From contig JBANAY010000003.1 of NCBI GenBank assembly GCA_037952775.1, forward strand, positions 36,332,001-36,396,000: a stretch of 64,000 bases of DNA, written 5' to 3'. Both the position numbers and the translations under genes were made by a program. Positions 28,263-39,700 of the stretch are shown piece by piece. Numbering within the stretch: position 1 is the stretch's first letter; each line of letters opens with the position of its first letter. Below the pieces are notes generated by a model that was given only the letters and a program-made list of their open reading frames with translations, ran no database searches and was not told the origin of the DNA. The DNA comes from Clonostachys chloroleuca. Its lineage: Eukaryota; Ascomycota; Sordariomycetes; Hypocreales; Bionectriaceae.

Positions 28263-30773
28263 ATGGCGTCCTCGTCAGATGCTGGCCAGGAGCCTTGGTT
28301 CCTCAAGTCGTCTGTCCCCGTCTGGCTCCCATACCATGAGGCACTGACTATGCCCAACGACAAATTCAACGCCTTCATTCGCAGTGAGCTCGATGGCAAC
28401 GCCATGGTCGTTCCCCCCTCGGGATTGGGTCCTCCACCTGGTCACGATCTCACAGACGCCACTTCAACATCAGGCACTCACGTCACCCCGCCCTCCACCA
28501 CGGCTGACATGCGCGAGGCTGTTGATCGAATGGAGGTGGACGGCAAGCCTGATTCCACAGAGCCCACTACCTCTGAGACTGCAGCTGGTGCTGAGGAGCA
28601 CCCGTGGCGCGCAGCTCTGCTCAAGAACCTCACCCCACCAGCTCCTCCTAACCTAGAGAACAAAGTCTTCACGGCCAACGGGGACCTCGCCCACTCATCT
28701 ACCACCGATGCTTGCGTAGATCTCTTCTACGAGCTAGAGGACTCAATCTCTGGCGCTCGTCTGAGCGATCTTCTCACGGCGTCATGGAACCAAGATGCCC
28801 TCCTGACGCTCAAGATCATATTCAACGCCCGCTCCATCCACCTGGGAAAGAGCTCCCGCAACACCTTCTACGGCTGTGCTGGCTGGCTGTTCTTGCACCA
28901 CCCTCTCACCCTGATCGAGAACCTCAAGTGGCTGAGCCGCCCCGTCATCCAGAAGAAGGCCAAGAAGGAGACCGACGGTGAGGACGACGAGATGGTCGTC
29001 ATCGAGGCGGACAAGGATCCCAGCCGCCCAGAGACCTACGACGTCAAGCACGGCGTCGCCCACGGGTACTGGAAGGACATCATCAACCTCCTGGCTCTGG
29101 CGGCCAACAACCAGCTCGGCGCCTTCTCCGACCCCAAGATCATCCTCAACTCCAAGAACCCGGGCATCTATAACGGCAAGAGCATCAAGATAGTTCGGCG
29201 ACGCGCCAAGTTGAACAGGCGGAAGGGCGAGCCTGCGGAGAAGACTATCGTCTCCGATTCCAATGCCAAGAACGAGAACGAGGATGCTGTTCCTTCTTCA
29301 GACTACAAGGTGCTGCGACGCGCCAAGCGGCTCGATCGCAACCAGAACGCCACCAGAGCCTTTAGCGAGGACCTGCAGTACCGCGTTCTCCACCTGGCTG
29401 TCGCTCGCCTGTTCGCCGAGCAGCTGGAGAAGGATCTCAGAGCCCTGCGAGGAGGTGACTACCAAGCAAAGCGCAACATCTCGCTCTGCGGGAAATGGGC
29501 CCCAAGCCACGACCGGTTCCACGATAAACACACCTTCATCGTCAGCTCCATCGCCGAGATCATGCACCCCCGCGACTCCTTCGACAACGTCCTATCCCCC
29601 TCTGACGACAGGGACACCTACCTCCGCTATGCACGGGAGGCATACCGCAAGGACATTTCCGCGCTGCGAAAGCACCTGGAGATCGTCGAGCGGGATCTCT
29701 CTGCCGGAACCTTCGAAAAGATCAAGTACGATCGCGTCCCCTCGGTAGCCATGCAGAACTACACCAAGACCTTTGTCCAGAAAGACCTGAGGCGCTTTGA
29801 GGAGTACATCACCCGCGTCGCAGAGGGCAAGGCCAACATCTCCGGTGCCATCCTCCTCCCCTCGACCATGGTCGCCGCCGCACGCCGCACCCGCCATGGC
29901 CCTGAGCACTTCGACCCACTCACAATCTCCGCCAAGCAGTTCGTCGACCTGAAGATCCGGGAGATACAGACCAAAGTCGACGACGGGCAGTGGAACACCC
30001 TCGTCAAGCGCATCAAGGACTCGGGCGTGCTCGCCTCCAGTATCGCCGTGTGCGACGTCTCTGGCAGCATGCAATGGCCGCAACAGACCGACGGCACCAC
30101 ACCCATGGACTCGGCCATTGGTCTGTCGCTCCTCATCGCAGAAGTCACCGAGCCCCCCTACGGCGGCGCCTTCATCACCTTCAGCTCCAAGCCACGGGTG
30201 GAAAAGGTCGACCTCAGCAAGCCGCTGTCTGAGAAGGTGGCGCAGCTGGAGCGGGCCAACTGGTCGATGAACACGGACTTTGAAGCCGTGTTCCTTAAAC
30301 TGCTCCTGCCCATGGCGCGGGAGCACAACCTCAAGCAGGAGGATATGGTCAAGCAGGTCTTTGTGTTCAGCGACATGCAGTTTGACGAGGCCAGTTCCAG
30401 GAAGGACCGATGGACGACGAGCTACGAGCGGGTGAGCGAGGCGTACAAGGAGAGTGGGTATGAGGTGCCCGAGCTCGTGTTCTGGAACCTGGCGGGTGGT
30501 TCGCACTCGGGCCAGGCTCCCAAGCCTGTGACCACTGAGGATGAGGGAACCTGTCTGATGAGCGGGTACTCGCAGGGTCTGCTGAAGGCGTTCCTCGAGA
30601 AGGGCGGGTTTGAGGACGATGAGGAGGAGGAGCAGGAGGAGGTGGTTGTTGTGACGAAGGATGAGGGCGGCGAGGTGACGGCCGAGACGGTGAAGCGGAA
30701 GAAGAACCCGATCTCCATGGTGAAGAAGGCGGTCTCGCACGAGGCGTATCAGATGCTCCGAGTTGTTGACTGA
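28263..30773 (+). CDS. DUF2828 / von Willebrand A-type domain protein
   Basis: Intronless, 836 residues. Start taken at ATG 28263 (MASSSDAGQEPWFLKSS), although the frame is open from 27972. The N-terminal region has a PNDKFNAFIRSEL segment and an acidic stretch. It is followed by the conserved DUF2828 core (LTASWNQDALLTLKIIFNAR, SRNTFYGCAGWLFLHHP, KHGVAHGYWKDIINLL). The C-terminal half is a vWA-like fold with an intact metal-ion adhesion motif: SSIAVCDVSGSMQWPQ (DxSxS). VFVFSDMQFDEA follows, then a tail rich in Glu. The layout resembles the Ro60/TROVE type of RNA-binding protein with a vWA module, and a role in RNA quality control is an inference. Codon use is strongly C-ending, as expected for an expressed gene. 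Confidence 0.88.
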   Translation: MASSSDAGQEPWFLKSSVPVWLPYHEALTMPNDKFNAFIRSELDGNAMVVPPSGLGPPPGHDLTDATSTSGTHVTPPSTTADMREAVDRMEVDGKPDSTEPTTSETAAGAEEHPWRAALLKNLTPPAPPNLENKVFTANGDLAHSSTTDACVDLFYELEDSISGARLSDLLTASWNQDALLTLKIIFNARSIHLGKSSRNTFYGCAGWLFLHHPLTLIENLKWLSRPVIQKKAKKETDGEDDEMVVIEADKDPSRPETYDVKHGVAHGYWKDIINLLALAANNQLGAFSDPKIILNSKNPGIYNGKSIKIVRRRAKLNRRKGEPAEKTIVSDSNAKNENEDAVPSSDYKVLRRAKRLDRNQNATRAFSEDLQYRVLHLAVARLFAEQLEKDLRALRGGDYQAKRNISLCGKWAPSHDRFHDKHTFIVSSIAEIMHPRDSFDNVLSPSDDRDTYLRYAREAYRKDISALRKHLEIVERDLSAGTFEKIKYDRVPSVAMQNYTKTFVQKDLRRFEEYITRVAEGKANISGAILLPSTMVAAARRTRHGPEHFDPLTISAKQFVDLKIREIQTKVDDGQWNTLVKRIKDSGVLASSIAVCDVSGSMQWPQQTDGTTPMDSAIGLSLLIAEVTEPPYGGAFITFSSKPRVEKVDLSKPLSEKVAQLERANWSMNTDFEAVFLKLLLPMAREHNLKQEDMVKQVFVFSDMQFDEASSRKDRWTTSYERVSEAYKESGYEVPELVFWNLAGGSHSGQAPKPVTTEDEGTCLMSGYSQGLLKAFLEKGGFEDDEEEEQEEVVVVTKDEGGEVTAETVKRKKNPISMVKKAVSHEAYQMLRVVD

Positions 30774-31075
30774 GTTGACTTCCCTTTCTATGTCTTGTTC
30801 TCGTCTATTTTACGTATGATACCCTGCATTGCTTCCAATGCAAAACTCCAAAAAGTGAGAGAGATTAATTAGAGTCAACTGATGAATTAATGGTTTGAGA
30901 TTCATAATCTATCATCTAGACCGGTCTCATTTAACATGCCGCCATTCTTGTGAGTGAAGTGAAGCCTAAAACATAACACCAGTCCATCGCATCCCTATCA
31001 GACGTATACGCTATCATAAAGTCCCATAAAGAAATCAAAGACGAGAAAGAAAAAGTCCTTCTTTCGTTAATTATT
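30774..31075. other. convergent intergenic gap
   Basis: 3' flanks of the convergent DUF2828 and PIPK-like genes. Nothing else is seen. Confidence 0.4.
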
Positions 31076-32206
31076 TCATCCGTCAGACGACTCACTCCCA
31101 GTCAAGAGATCCTCCGCCTCAAACGCCACGAAGATACTGTCCACCATCCTCAGGAACCTCTGGCGGTACTCCTCGGGCTCGGCGGTGATGCTCATGGGGC
31201 CCCTCCTGGCGACGAAGTTGAAGGCCTCGACGAGCCCCGTCATGGCCCTGGCGCGCAGCTTGCGCTTGCACCAGAAGAAGTCGAGGACGACGGCGCGGTA
31301 GCGCCATTCACCTTTCACGTCGTCGACGCCCTCGCGCCAGGGGCTGGGGAAGGAGCCCGTGGGCGCCCTGCTGGGCGGGGCTGGGAGGGAGGACGGGTGA
31401 CGGACGAGGAAGAGGGAGTAGTCGACGGCGGAGTGAGAGGCGAGGAGGCGGGTGTCGCGGGAGAGGAGGTCCATGAGGGAGCGCTTGGCGGCCGGAGGGA
31501 TGCGGATCTTGTGGGGGACGATGTCGACGAGGTTGTCCTTGACGCGGGAGGGGGCGAGGCGGCCGTTGGCGAGGTCGCGCTCCGGGAAGAAGTAGTCCGC
31601 GGGCTTGAGGTCGAAGGACTCCCAGCGGCGGTGGGGGGACGCTTCGTCCAGGGAGGAGGTGGAGGAGGCGGATGGTTTCCCGTAGAGGAGGTTCTCCATG
31701 ACTATGTGGTGGGTCGGCGCGGTGCCGAGCAGGCTGCCCAGTGCAGGGCGGGAGGCGTAGACCATGTCCGTGATGCGGACGAGGAGGGAGTCCGGGTGGG
31801 CGGTGTTGTGGGAGAGGTAGGGCCCGCAGAGGTCGTGGGTGAAGAAGGTGTGCTCGAAGCGGCGCGGGAGCGACTTGATGAGAAACTTGGCGTCCGGGGT
31901 GGTGAAGAAGGTCGAGCCGCTGTAGCCCAGGTCGCCTACGGGGACGAGCTCGGCCGCGCGGGACGAGGAGGAGTAGGCGTTGCGGAAGGAGTCGAGGTAC
32001 TCATCTTCATCGAGCTGCCAGGCGGTGCGGCGGAGGGCCAGGAAGTCGGCGGGGCGGTAGCGGACGAGCCACAGGCGGAAGAGAGAGAAGAAGGTGATGA
32101 TGGCGCGCAGGAGGCGGCCGTGGCGCTTGTGGCTGTCCGGGGGCTCTTGGTCCTGGTAGATGGCGTTGGCGATGGACGCCGAAATGCGTGAAGCCCGAAT
32201 TTTCAT
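31076..32206 (-). CDS. phosphatidylinositol-phosphate-kinase-like protein
   Basis: Intronless, 376 residues. It shows the PIPK catalytic pattern without the long N-terminal extension of yeast MSS4. The pattern includes GYSGSTFFTTPDAKFLIKSL (nucleotide loop with the conserved Lys), SHNTAHPDSLLVRITDM, HHIVMENLL, a segment LMDLLSRDTRLLASHSAVDY continuing SLFLV (the family's 'MDYSLL' catalytic region), a VVLDFFW segment in place of the usual IDxL(Q), and a C-terminal SITAEPEEYRQRFLRMVDSI. It probably phosphorylates a phosphoinositide at membranes, but the changed ID(L/I) segment leaves activity open. The first in-frame ATG (MKIRASRISA) was used. A divergent small paralogue of this kind is common in moulds. 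Confidence 0.78.
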   Translation of the reverse strand: MKIRASRISASIANAIYQDQEPPDSHKRHGRLLRAIITFFSLFRLWLVRYRPADFLALRRTAWQLDEDEYLDSFRNAYSSSSRAAELVPVGDLGYSGSTFFTTPDAKFLIKSLPRRFEHTFFTHDLCGPYLSHNTAHPDSLLVRITDMVYASRPALGSLLGTAPTHHIVMENLLYGKPSASSTSSLDEASPHRRWESFDLKPADYFFPERDLANGRLAPSRVKDNLVDIVPHKIRIPPAAKRSLMDLLSRDTRLLASHSAVDYSLFLVRHPSSLPAPPSRAPTGSFPSPWREGVDDVKGEWRYRAVVLDFFWCKRKLRARAMTGLVEAFNFVARRGPMSITAEPEEYRQRFLRMVDSIFVAFEAEDLLTGSESSDG

Positions 32207-32796
32207 TATTGTGTGGCCTTTTGAAGCTACGGTGAAGACGGACTGGCGTGTGCAGATTAGACAGAATGCAGTGGCAGGCCAAGAGACCGGCGCAGGTTCA
32301 CGCGCATGGCAGGCAACGAGGGAATATTTGAGGCAAAATCAACGGCAAGAAGCTGAGGATGACGCTCAGAATGTTTCCATCCGGTCCGAGGAATGTCTTA
32401 TCTAAAGTCTCGCCTCGTCTCATGTCGACGTCGCAGGCAGTCAGCTTCGGTGACGTCACACCACGCTGTCCGACACGAGGGAAGGAGCAACCACGCCGGG
32501 ACTCATGCGGTCACGTGTTACCCTGAGAGTTGCATCTCTCTGCATCTTCGCCTCAGAGCGTGCCAGATCAACAGTCGTATTCACATGACGGACAACCATC
32601 CAGTCGCGTTCAATTTGATGAATCACTAAAGTGACGCCATTACGAGTGCGCTCTCACCTCCATTCCAGTTTCAGCTTACAGGGTTGCATCGATAAGTAAA
32701 TATGTCAATTTCTCCCCAAACTCTCCCCACCTCACTAATCATGCAGGTCTAGCTACAGCCGGCCGGCATGCATCGTCACAGTCCCACCACCACCTT
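32207..32796. other. intergenic, no gene seen
   Basis: Promoter side of the PIPK-like gene and 3' flank of the CmcJ-like gene. Short frames only. Confidence 0.4.
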
Positions 32797-33785
32797 TTAC
32801 TCCTGATCGTCGGGGTGGAACACCAGGGCTCGGACTTCGATGCTCTCCCTCGGCGGCGCATCCTCCTTGGCCGTCGGGTCCACAAACGCCGTGTGCGGCA
32901 CCCGCCTCGCCCTCCCGTCCGTCTTGCTGTCGAAGCACTTGATCAGGATCACCTCGTCCGGCTCCAGCCCGGACTTGTAGAACCACCTGTGCCCCTCGTT
33001 GTGCTTCACCGCGTACGTCTCGCCGTTGCGCGTGGGGTAGATGAGCGGGATCCCCACCAGGTCCGTGTCCGGCACCGAGTGCGCCTCGGCCACGGCCAGT
33101 GGGTCGCGCTGAATCGTCCGGATGGGACGCCAGACGTTGATGATCTGGTACCGCCCGCGGAGCAGCGCGTCCGCCTCCTCGGGGAGGTGGTGAGGCACGC
33201 GGGACTTGGCCGCCGAGTAGGACTGGTCGATGTGCACGCGCTGGACCGGGCCGCGGAGGTTGCGCCCTTGCTTCTCTGAGCCGGCTGGGTTGCGGCGGAT
33301 GGTGTGGTCGAAGATGAAGATGCGAGATGCGCCGGTGCTGATGAGAAAAGATAGGAAATCAGTAAATGGAAGTAGGTTTCAAGGTATGTGAGGGATCTGA
33401 CTTACGCATCCTTCAGTAGTTGCTCGGTCTCGGGGTAGTAGACCGCCTTGATATGCTCATCATCTACAAAGTCCTTCTCGGCGGCTGCACGGCGATAGAT
33501 CTGGAATCCATTCTTGTCCAGGGTGTAGAGGTGCTCCTCGCCTCTAACATCGTGAATAATGGCATCGTGGGATGAATATGGGCGCTCATATGAATCTGGG
33601 CGGTCAACATAGGTAGGCCGAGGTGGCGAGCCATCCTCATTGTCCTTGTGATAGTTCAGCACTGTCCTCACGTCTCTCTTGTCCGTATACTGGGCGAGAG
33701 TGGACAACTGATCTGTCTGCTGCTGAGGGTTGGCCAGGCCGATGCCTCCTGGTACAACCGAATGCTGGACTGCAGCTGCGGCCAT
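32797..33785 (-). CDS. CmcJ/AsaB-like oxidoreductase
   Basis: Two exons, complement(join(32797..33337,33406..33785)), 306 residues. The 68-nt intron (GTAAGT...ATCAG) joins LLKDA to TGASRIFIFDHTIRRN in frame. The sequence carries the hallmarks of the fungal CmcJ/NvfI-like family: VLNYHKDNEDGSPP, a central FIFDHTIRR, VHIDQSYSAA (candidate metal-binding His and Asp of a 2-oxoglutarate/iron-type core), YQIINVWRPI and QRDPLAVAEA, with RWFYKSGLEPDEVILIKC and RVPHTAFVDP near the C-terminus. Members act as hydroxylases or desaturases on secondary metabolites; here no biosynthetic core enzyme is adjacent, so the substrate is unknown. Length is normal for the family. Confidence 0.85.
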
Positions 33786-34312
33786 GTTGGTCTGTCTTAA
33801 TGCTCTTGATTGGTAGATTGTTACGAGATTGGTATGATCAGATTAGTTTGCTGAACACCGTTGATTACTCTGTCTATTCAATTCTTAGCCGGGTCAGCCG
33901 TCGAAGGCTATTTATACGTTGATCCAAGACGTCACATCATCAATGCCAGACCTCCCCGCAAAGCACGCAATTCCTCAGCGACAACACCAAATGGGTCGAT
34001 TGATAATCATACCCAATGAACTCCGCACATCGATCTCGACACAGCGTCCCGGTGTGGCTGGTACCCCAATCAGGAAACGTATCAACAGCATTTGATTTCA
34101 AATACACGGCCAGACTTGTAATCTGCGCCCTCCAGGTTGCATAGTCACATGCCTGCACGACGCATTGTCGGATCATTTGGACGGTTTGATTTTCAATCAA
34201 TGTTCATCAATCGTAAATTGACATTCCTTGCGTGGTACTAACTGTCCGTAGAGGTATCTCATGCCGCCCGAGCGGCTCATCTATATTCTAGCAAGGTCTA
34301 TCCATCGCCTGG
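33786..34312. other. intergenic, no gene seen
   Basis: Upstream region of the CmcJ-like gene and 3' flank of the permease. Only short frames with no domain. Confidence 0.4.
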
Positions 34313-36136
34313 TCACTGCGGTTTGTGGACAAGTCTAGTAATAGAGGTTCCATCGTCCAACAAACCCGTCTCCTCCTCCAGTGTATAGCCCCTCCACCTG
34401 GGGATCAAGACAGTCCATAGATACCAGTAAATAACACCTGCAACGAGGCTGGGAAGGTCTGTTAGTCACTGGGTTGAAATTTGACGCGCTGCGAGGGGGA
34501 TACACTTACATGCTCACTCCCACTATAGCATAAGTGGCGTAAAACATCCCGTTTGCTGGCTTCTGGGACGGCGGGAAGAAAGGCGCCGCCAGGAGTGCAA
34601 CACTCAAGGCGATCTTTATAAGGACGGCTGGTGTCCAGGCTTTGAATGGCCTTCTCAAGTCCGGCCGTTTGAATCGAAGTAAAAGCAGGCCAAAACAGAT
34701 GGCAAAGCTGAATATTTGTCCTGGATAGCCCTCCAATTCAAGGATAAAGGAGTATACTTCGGCCGATGGTGGTAGCACGATGACGAGCAGAGACGGGATG
34801 AAGTGGACGACGAATCCGCCCAAGGGTGAGCCGAATGGCTTGGTCGAAGACAGGAGATGCGAGTATGGGAGGAATCCCTGTCTGGCGATTTCTTGCTTCA
34901 GACGGGCCTTTGAGTGGGTTAGTACATGAAGCTCTCGAGATGGATACGATTTTAGAAGAATGACTATAAACTAACCTGAGCAAATGCAACGACCAGTACG
35001 TTTCCGACCGCTGACAGCGCCACAGCAAGCGGCAAGGCTGTCTTGCCGAAGCCATGCCCAAAGATGCGCTCGAAAAACAGAGCAGCGATGAGCTCGCCGC
35101 TCTGTTTGATCTCGTCCACGGGGACGACCAAAAGGTACGCCAGATTGATAAGGATGTAGAGCCCACATGTCGTGAACAACGCTGCGGTCGTGACGGACTT
35201 GAGCGTCCGGACAGGCTCCTTGACCTCGTTCAAGACGTTGCTGACGTTGTCCAGACCGGCAAATGAGTAGAGGACCTTGAAGAAGGAAGTGGCGATAGTG
35301 CCCCAGTTCCACACGCTGTCTTCCCAGAGATGGTCCCATGATAACTGGTCGCTCACTGGAGGAGAATTGTCGGTGGTCGCAGTACCGGGGCGGAATACCA
35401 ACACGTATATTCCCGATAGGATCATGAAGCCCACGATGGCAATCTTGACCCAGCCAAGAATGTTCTGCAGCCGGATGCCCGTCTTTGGGAAGACGCCATG
35501 GGTCACGGTGACGAAGATCAGCAGCCCAGCCGCCAGTCCCTTTCTCAACACCTCGCTCGGGTGGTCGATGCCCAAAGCAAAGAGCACGTACTGGCTGAAC
35601 ACGACGCAGTTACTCGCCGTAAATCCAAGGAGCACCGCCTGGATAGCCACCAGCGTGGAGGCCAAGAATCTCGGGTGTCGGTACGTGAATTCCAGGTACA
35701 CCTTCTCCCCTCCCGAGCGAGGTAGCATGCATCCATACTCAAGCGACACGGACAGCCCGCAGGCAGCGATGACGGCGCCAACGAGCCACAGAGCAAGGGT
35801 GAGGCCAGGACTACCGACAGAGCGCAGGATCACACCGGGCGTCGCAAATATCCCGCTTCCGATGACCCTCGACATGACGATGATGAAGGCGCTCTGCCAA
35901 GTGAGCGTGCGTCCGAGGCTGGATATCTCGGGCAGGACATCGTCCTCGACGGCGCGGGTGGGGTGGACGTCCCCTGTGATGATGTCCTCCTCCTGGATGA
36001 CCCTCGTCTCGGGGCGTTTATCTCCATCTTCGCTGTCTCTCGCGGTGGTGCTAGACGAAAGGGAGGAAGAGCGCGACGGCTCGTTGTCCTGTCGCTGGAG
36101 GAGGGGTCGGAGCTCTGGCGGAACGGGACCAGCCAT
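34313..36136 (-). CDS. APC-superfamily amino-acid permease (MUP1/LAT-like)
   Basis: Three exons, complement(join(34313..34448,34510..34907,34976..36136)), 564 residues. Introns of 61 and 68 nt have GTAAGT...TTCCCAG and GTTAGT...CTCAAAG (branch GTACTAAC). The hydrophilic N-terminal ~85 residues end in EISSLGRTLTWQSAF. Twelve membrane segments follow, starting with SRVIGSGIFATPGVIL, the APC substrate-binding GSGIF motif, and including GLSVSLEYGCMLPRSGGEK and FTASNCVVFSQYVL. The pattern is that of high-affinity methionine or large-neutral amino-acid permeases of fungi. It should import amino acids at the plasma membrane; methionine specificity is only suggested. The last exon ends GLLDDGTSITRLVHKPQ. 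Confidence 0.87.
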
Positions 36137-36772
36137 GGTGCCTACTGATTAAATCGCCGAAAATCCAAATCGTCTAATTTTACCATTAGAGCGTCAGATC
36201 AATAGACTTGCAGTATGATACTCTTATGAGAATTTACACCAGCAGGCAACAAGGTCAGGTCCGCGCCTCCCGCACATAGGAGTCGTGATTGACGTCGCAG
36301 ACATCGACATATGGCGTTTTCTGCCTCCAATATGGCGAGGTGAGACAGCCGGCGGCCCAGGCGGCACCTGTCATCCTCCTTTTTGGTAGGACCTTCTCGC
36401 CTGGGACTTGGTGGGCATTTTTGATTTCGAATCAAGGGTGATCTACGCGGCTGACTTGGCCCATGGCGCGAAACCATCGTGGTCGCACGCCATCGCTCAT
36501 CGCCCCCGTCTGGCGCCCGCTCAAATCACCAGGCCGCGCCGCATGACAAATAATAGCGTTTGGGGATTGGATCCATGCCTTGTTTGTTTCTCCATCGCTG
36601 CCGGGGCTATTTCATAAACGTGAGCGTTTGGTGGTCAGCCCGATGACAGCGAACTGTATCTCACACTGGAAAAGGTGCTTCAGAATCAGACTCTGGTTGG
36701 ACCACCTATCCTTTCGTATTGTTTCTCCCTTACTGCCCAAATGTTTGTATAACGATAACTACACATTGCGCT
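36137..36772. other. intergenic, no gene seen
   Basis: Promoter of the permease and 3' flank of the NLR gene. No coding signal. Confidence 0.4.
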
Positions 36773-39700
36773 TCATCGATAGCTGGTGACAGAGGCGAAG
36801 CTGCCCGCAGAACTGAAGCTTGCGACACTCCCGCGTCTTTTTACCATTCGCCTTGTTGTATGCCTCACATCATCCTCCTCGCCCTGCTGCCCGATGTCCA
36901 TAGCAAGGCTGAGCTCGTTATTTGAATTTCCCTCAGCCAGAGGACTCTGATCCTCTTTCTGGACAAGTCCCATGTATTCCATGGCTCGGACCCAGGAGGG
37001 AAGGCCCTCAGTCAAGGGTTGAATCGTATCCTTATCTTCTCGAAGAATGCTCATTCGATTCCAACCACCTCCTAAATAAAGTCGGTTGATGATGTCGGTA
37101 GGATCTGCACCATACGATTGAGCAAGACGGGCATGATTGAAAAATTCCGACGTGACGTACAACAGAAGAGCAGGGTGGTCATCCAGAGTTTGAGAATGTA
37201 CGGAGACCGACGTTTTGATTGATTCTATTTCCGCAGCATCATGCGGTCCACGAATCATGCCTTCTTTGCTTGCCGAGATCCACTGAGGAATATCAATCGT
37301 CCCATCTACGCCCTGGAAGGCGCCAGCCATTTCGGAGAAAGGGTGCTTCGGAGTTGGCCTTAATGGGAGTCCTGGTTCTGCATATTTCCTTTGCAGGGAA
37401 CCATGATCATCGCAGCCTTGCCGTGTCGATGACTTTTCTCGCCTCATGGCCTTCTCCTCGTTGTAGACCGCCTGGCCGGGGTCAGCAAGGAAGAGGCCCC
37501 CATTGCCATTAAACAAAGTCTCGAAGGCGACGACTCTTTTGTTCATTTCCTTATTACCTCTTTCCAAGCCTGCAATGCTTTGTTCGAGTCTCTGGATATG
37601 CTCAAGTGCGCCATCAAGTATCTTCGCCTTGCTAAGCTTAGGCTGTCCCGCCTCTCCTGTGGTGGTGTTGACACTGTTGTCCATAGGCATTCGATCATCA
37701 TCATGCAGCATGGTGAAATTTGGCATGTTGAGTGATGGAACTACGGCACGGAGAGCCTCGATCCTTGCTCTAAGAGCGGTTCTGTTCCTCGGCATCGTGG
37801 AGATCGCTCGTTCTGGAGCTTGGGCAACCTTACTGCCACAAGGTTCGACATCACCGGACAAACCCAGGTGTGGTTGCAACGCTGTTGATCCCGGATTCGG
37901 TTCGGCACAAGCCACATGTTCCGCTGCTCGTCTCCGCGCTTCTACCAGAGCATCCAACTCTCTGATACCCATGTAATCCAGTGCCGTGTTCATGATATAT
38001 AGGTGGCCTTCCGCCACGTATGCCTGAGGAGTCGCAAAAATGCCGTCCAAAAGCTCGCTGGCACCTAAAGTAGTGATATCACGGGTAAGAATTGCGAAAC
38101 CCTCGTCATTTTCAAAAAATTCGCAAACGGATTGATGAATGACCCGTACAACCCGTGTCTCGCCATTATCTAAATCAAGAGATCCTGCGCCGGCACGCAC
38201 AGAACTCGAGTCAACAATGTCCGCCTGTGACACGGTAGGTCGGCTTGTCACTTCGATCAATCCCTTGGATATGGCCTTGATTTGCCTTTCAAGCTGCTCG
38301 TCGTCCTCAGTAAAACTGAATGATTCTCTCCATTCTTTCAAGGAGGAAAGGCTTGGTTGTTTACAAAATGCTAGAATATGGTGCCATTCGCGAAGCCGTA
38401 GCGGCTTGACGGCGAGTATTACCCAGCGAAACAGCTTAACAGCCAATGCTTTAGAAGCGGCAGTTGAGCCCTCGAAGAGCTGTGAGAACAGGCTCCTCAG
38501 GGCCTCCGGCACAGTTTCCAACTGCGAAAGTATATATCTAGGGTGTTCTCCTTCATCCCACATTCTCAGGACTTTCTCAAGCACGAGAATTACCCATAGG
38601 AACACCCCTGCCGACTTTCGGATGATTGCGCGCCTTATTTCTTCCCATTTTCCCTCCTGCCTTTCAGAATCGCATGGGAGCTTCTGTTTCACGTATGTTG
38701 CAATATCTTGGTCGTTATGGTGTTCCACGATCACCTCAGCTCCGTTTTCAAAAGTGATGAGGGGATGATGTCTAATCGAAATGCAAACCTTCAGCCGCGA
38801 TCCCTTTTTACGAGCACGTTTTGTAGCAAAGCTCCAAAAAGAAGCTTGCAAACGCATCCAATGCGGATGGCATTCATCAAGAGCGTCGATGAAAATCGTG
38901 ATGTCGACGGGCTTTCCAGCCTCAAAAAATGCGTCGAAGAGCCCCTGAAGTTGTTCTGTAGACCACTCATCAGATTTATGCTGACTCGCCTCCTCTCCAA
39001 AGCCTCTTTGAGACCATATTTGTCTCAACTGGACAAATTCCCGCCTAAGTCTTGGGAACAGTTGGTAAACCAGCGAACGGAAAAGGCCAGTGGGGGTTCT
39101 TTGTAAAATGGTGCCCTTGGCGTCGAAGAAGAATGCTGCCGTGGCGCAATTGCTACCCGAGAAGGACCGCTCTTTGGAGCTGCGTCGGAACGCTTCTTTC
39201 ATAAGAACCGACTTCCCAGCCCCCGGCTTGCCTTTTAAAAGAAGAATATCTTGGTACATATCTTGATCTCTATTGTGAAACCAATTCTGGTATGTTTCGT
39301 TCTGGAATAGCCAGTTGCAGGTATTATCGGCCGGACTTTCGACGGTCTGGTGGCGGAAGTCTATTCCAGGAAACCAAAGGGACTCGAGAAGTTTCTTATC
39401 ACTTTCAGTCAGTTGCCCATTAGACCAATGCCCTGACGTTTCCGGTACAGAACTTTGAGGAGGCATGTTGACCCGTGAACCAGTTTCCATAAGCTCACTT
39501 CGGCCGAGGTTGCCGGAGTCGAAATCAGTGATGGAACGGTAGATGAAGCCAATCTCTCCCCCAACTTTACGATAGTTGGGATCATTATGCCCAAAGAACC
39601 GGCACATATTCTTATGATTTGCCTGGAGGGTCTCCGCGCATTCTCGATAATCTCCAATGAGGGAAGAGCTGTCCGGCACCACCTTGTTTCCGAGAACACC

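Noticed and set aside
32797..36136. CmcJ-like enzyme plus permease as a biosynthetic pair
   Set aside because: Adjacency alone is not evidence. No core enzyme is present in the window.
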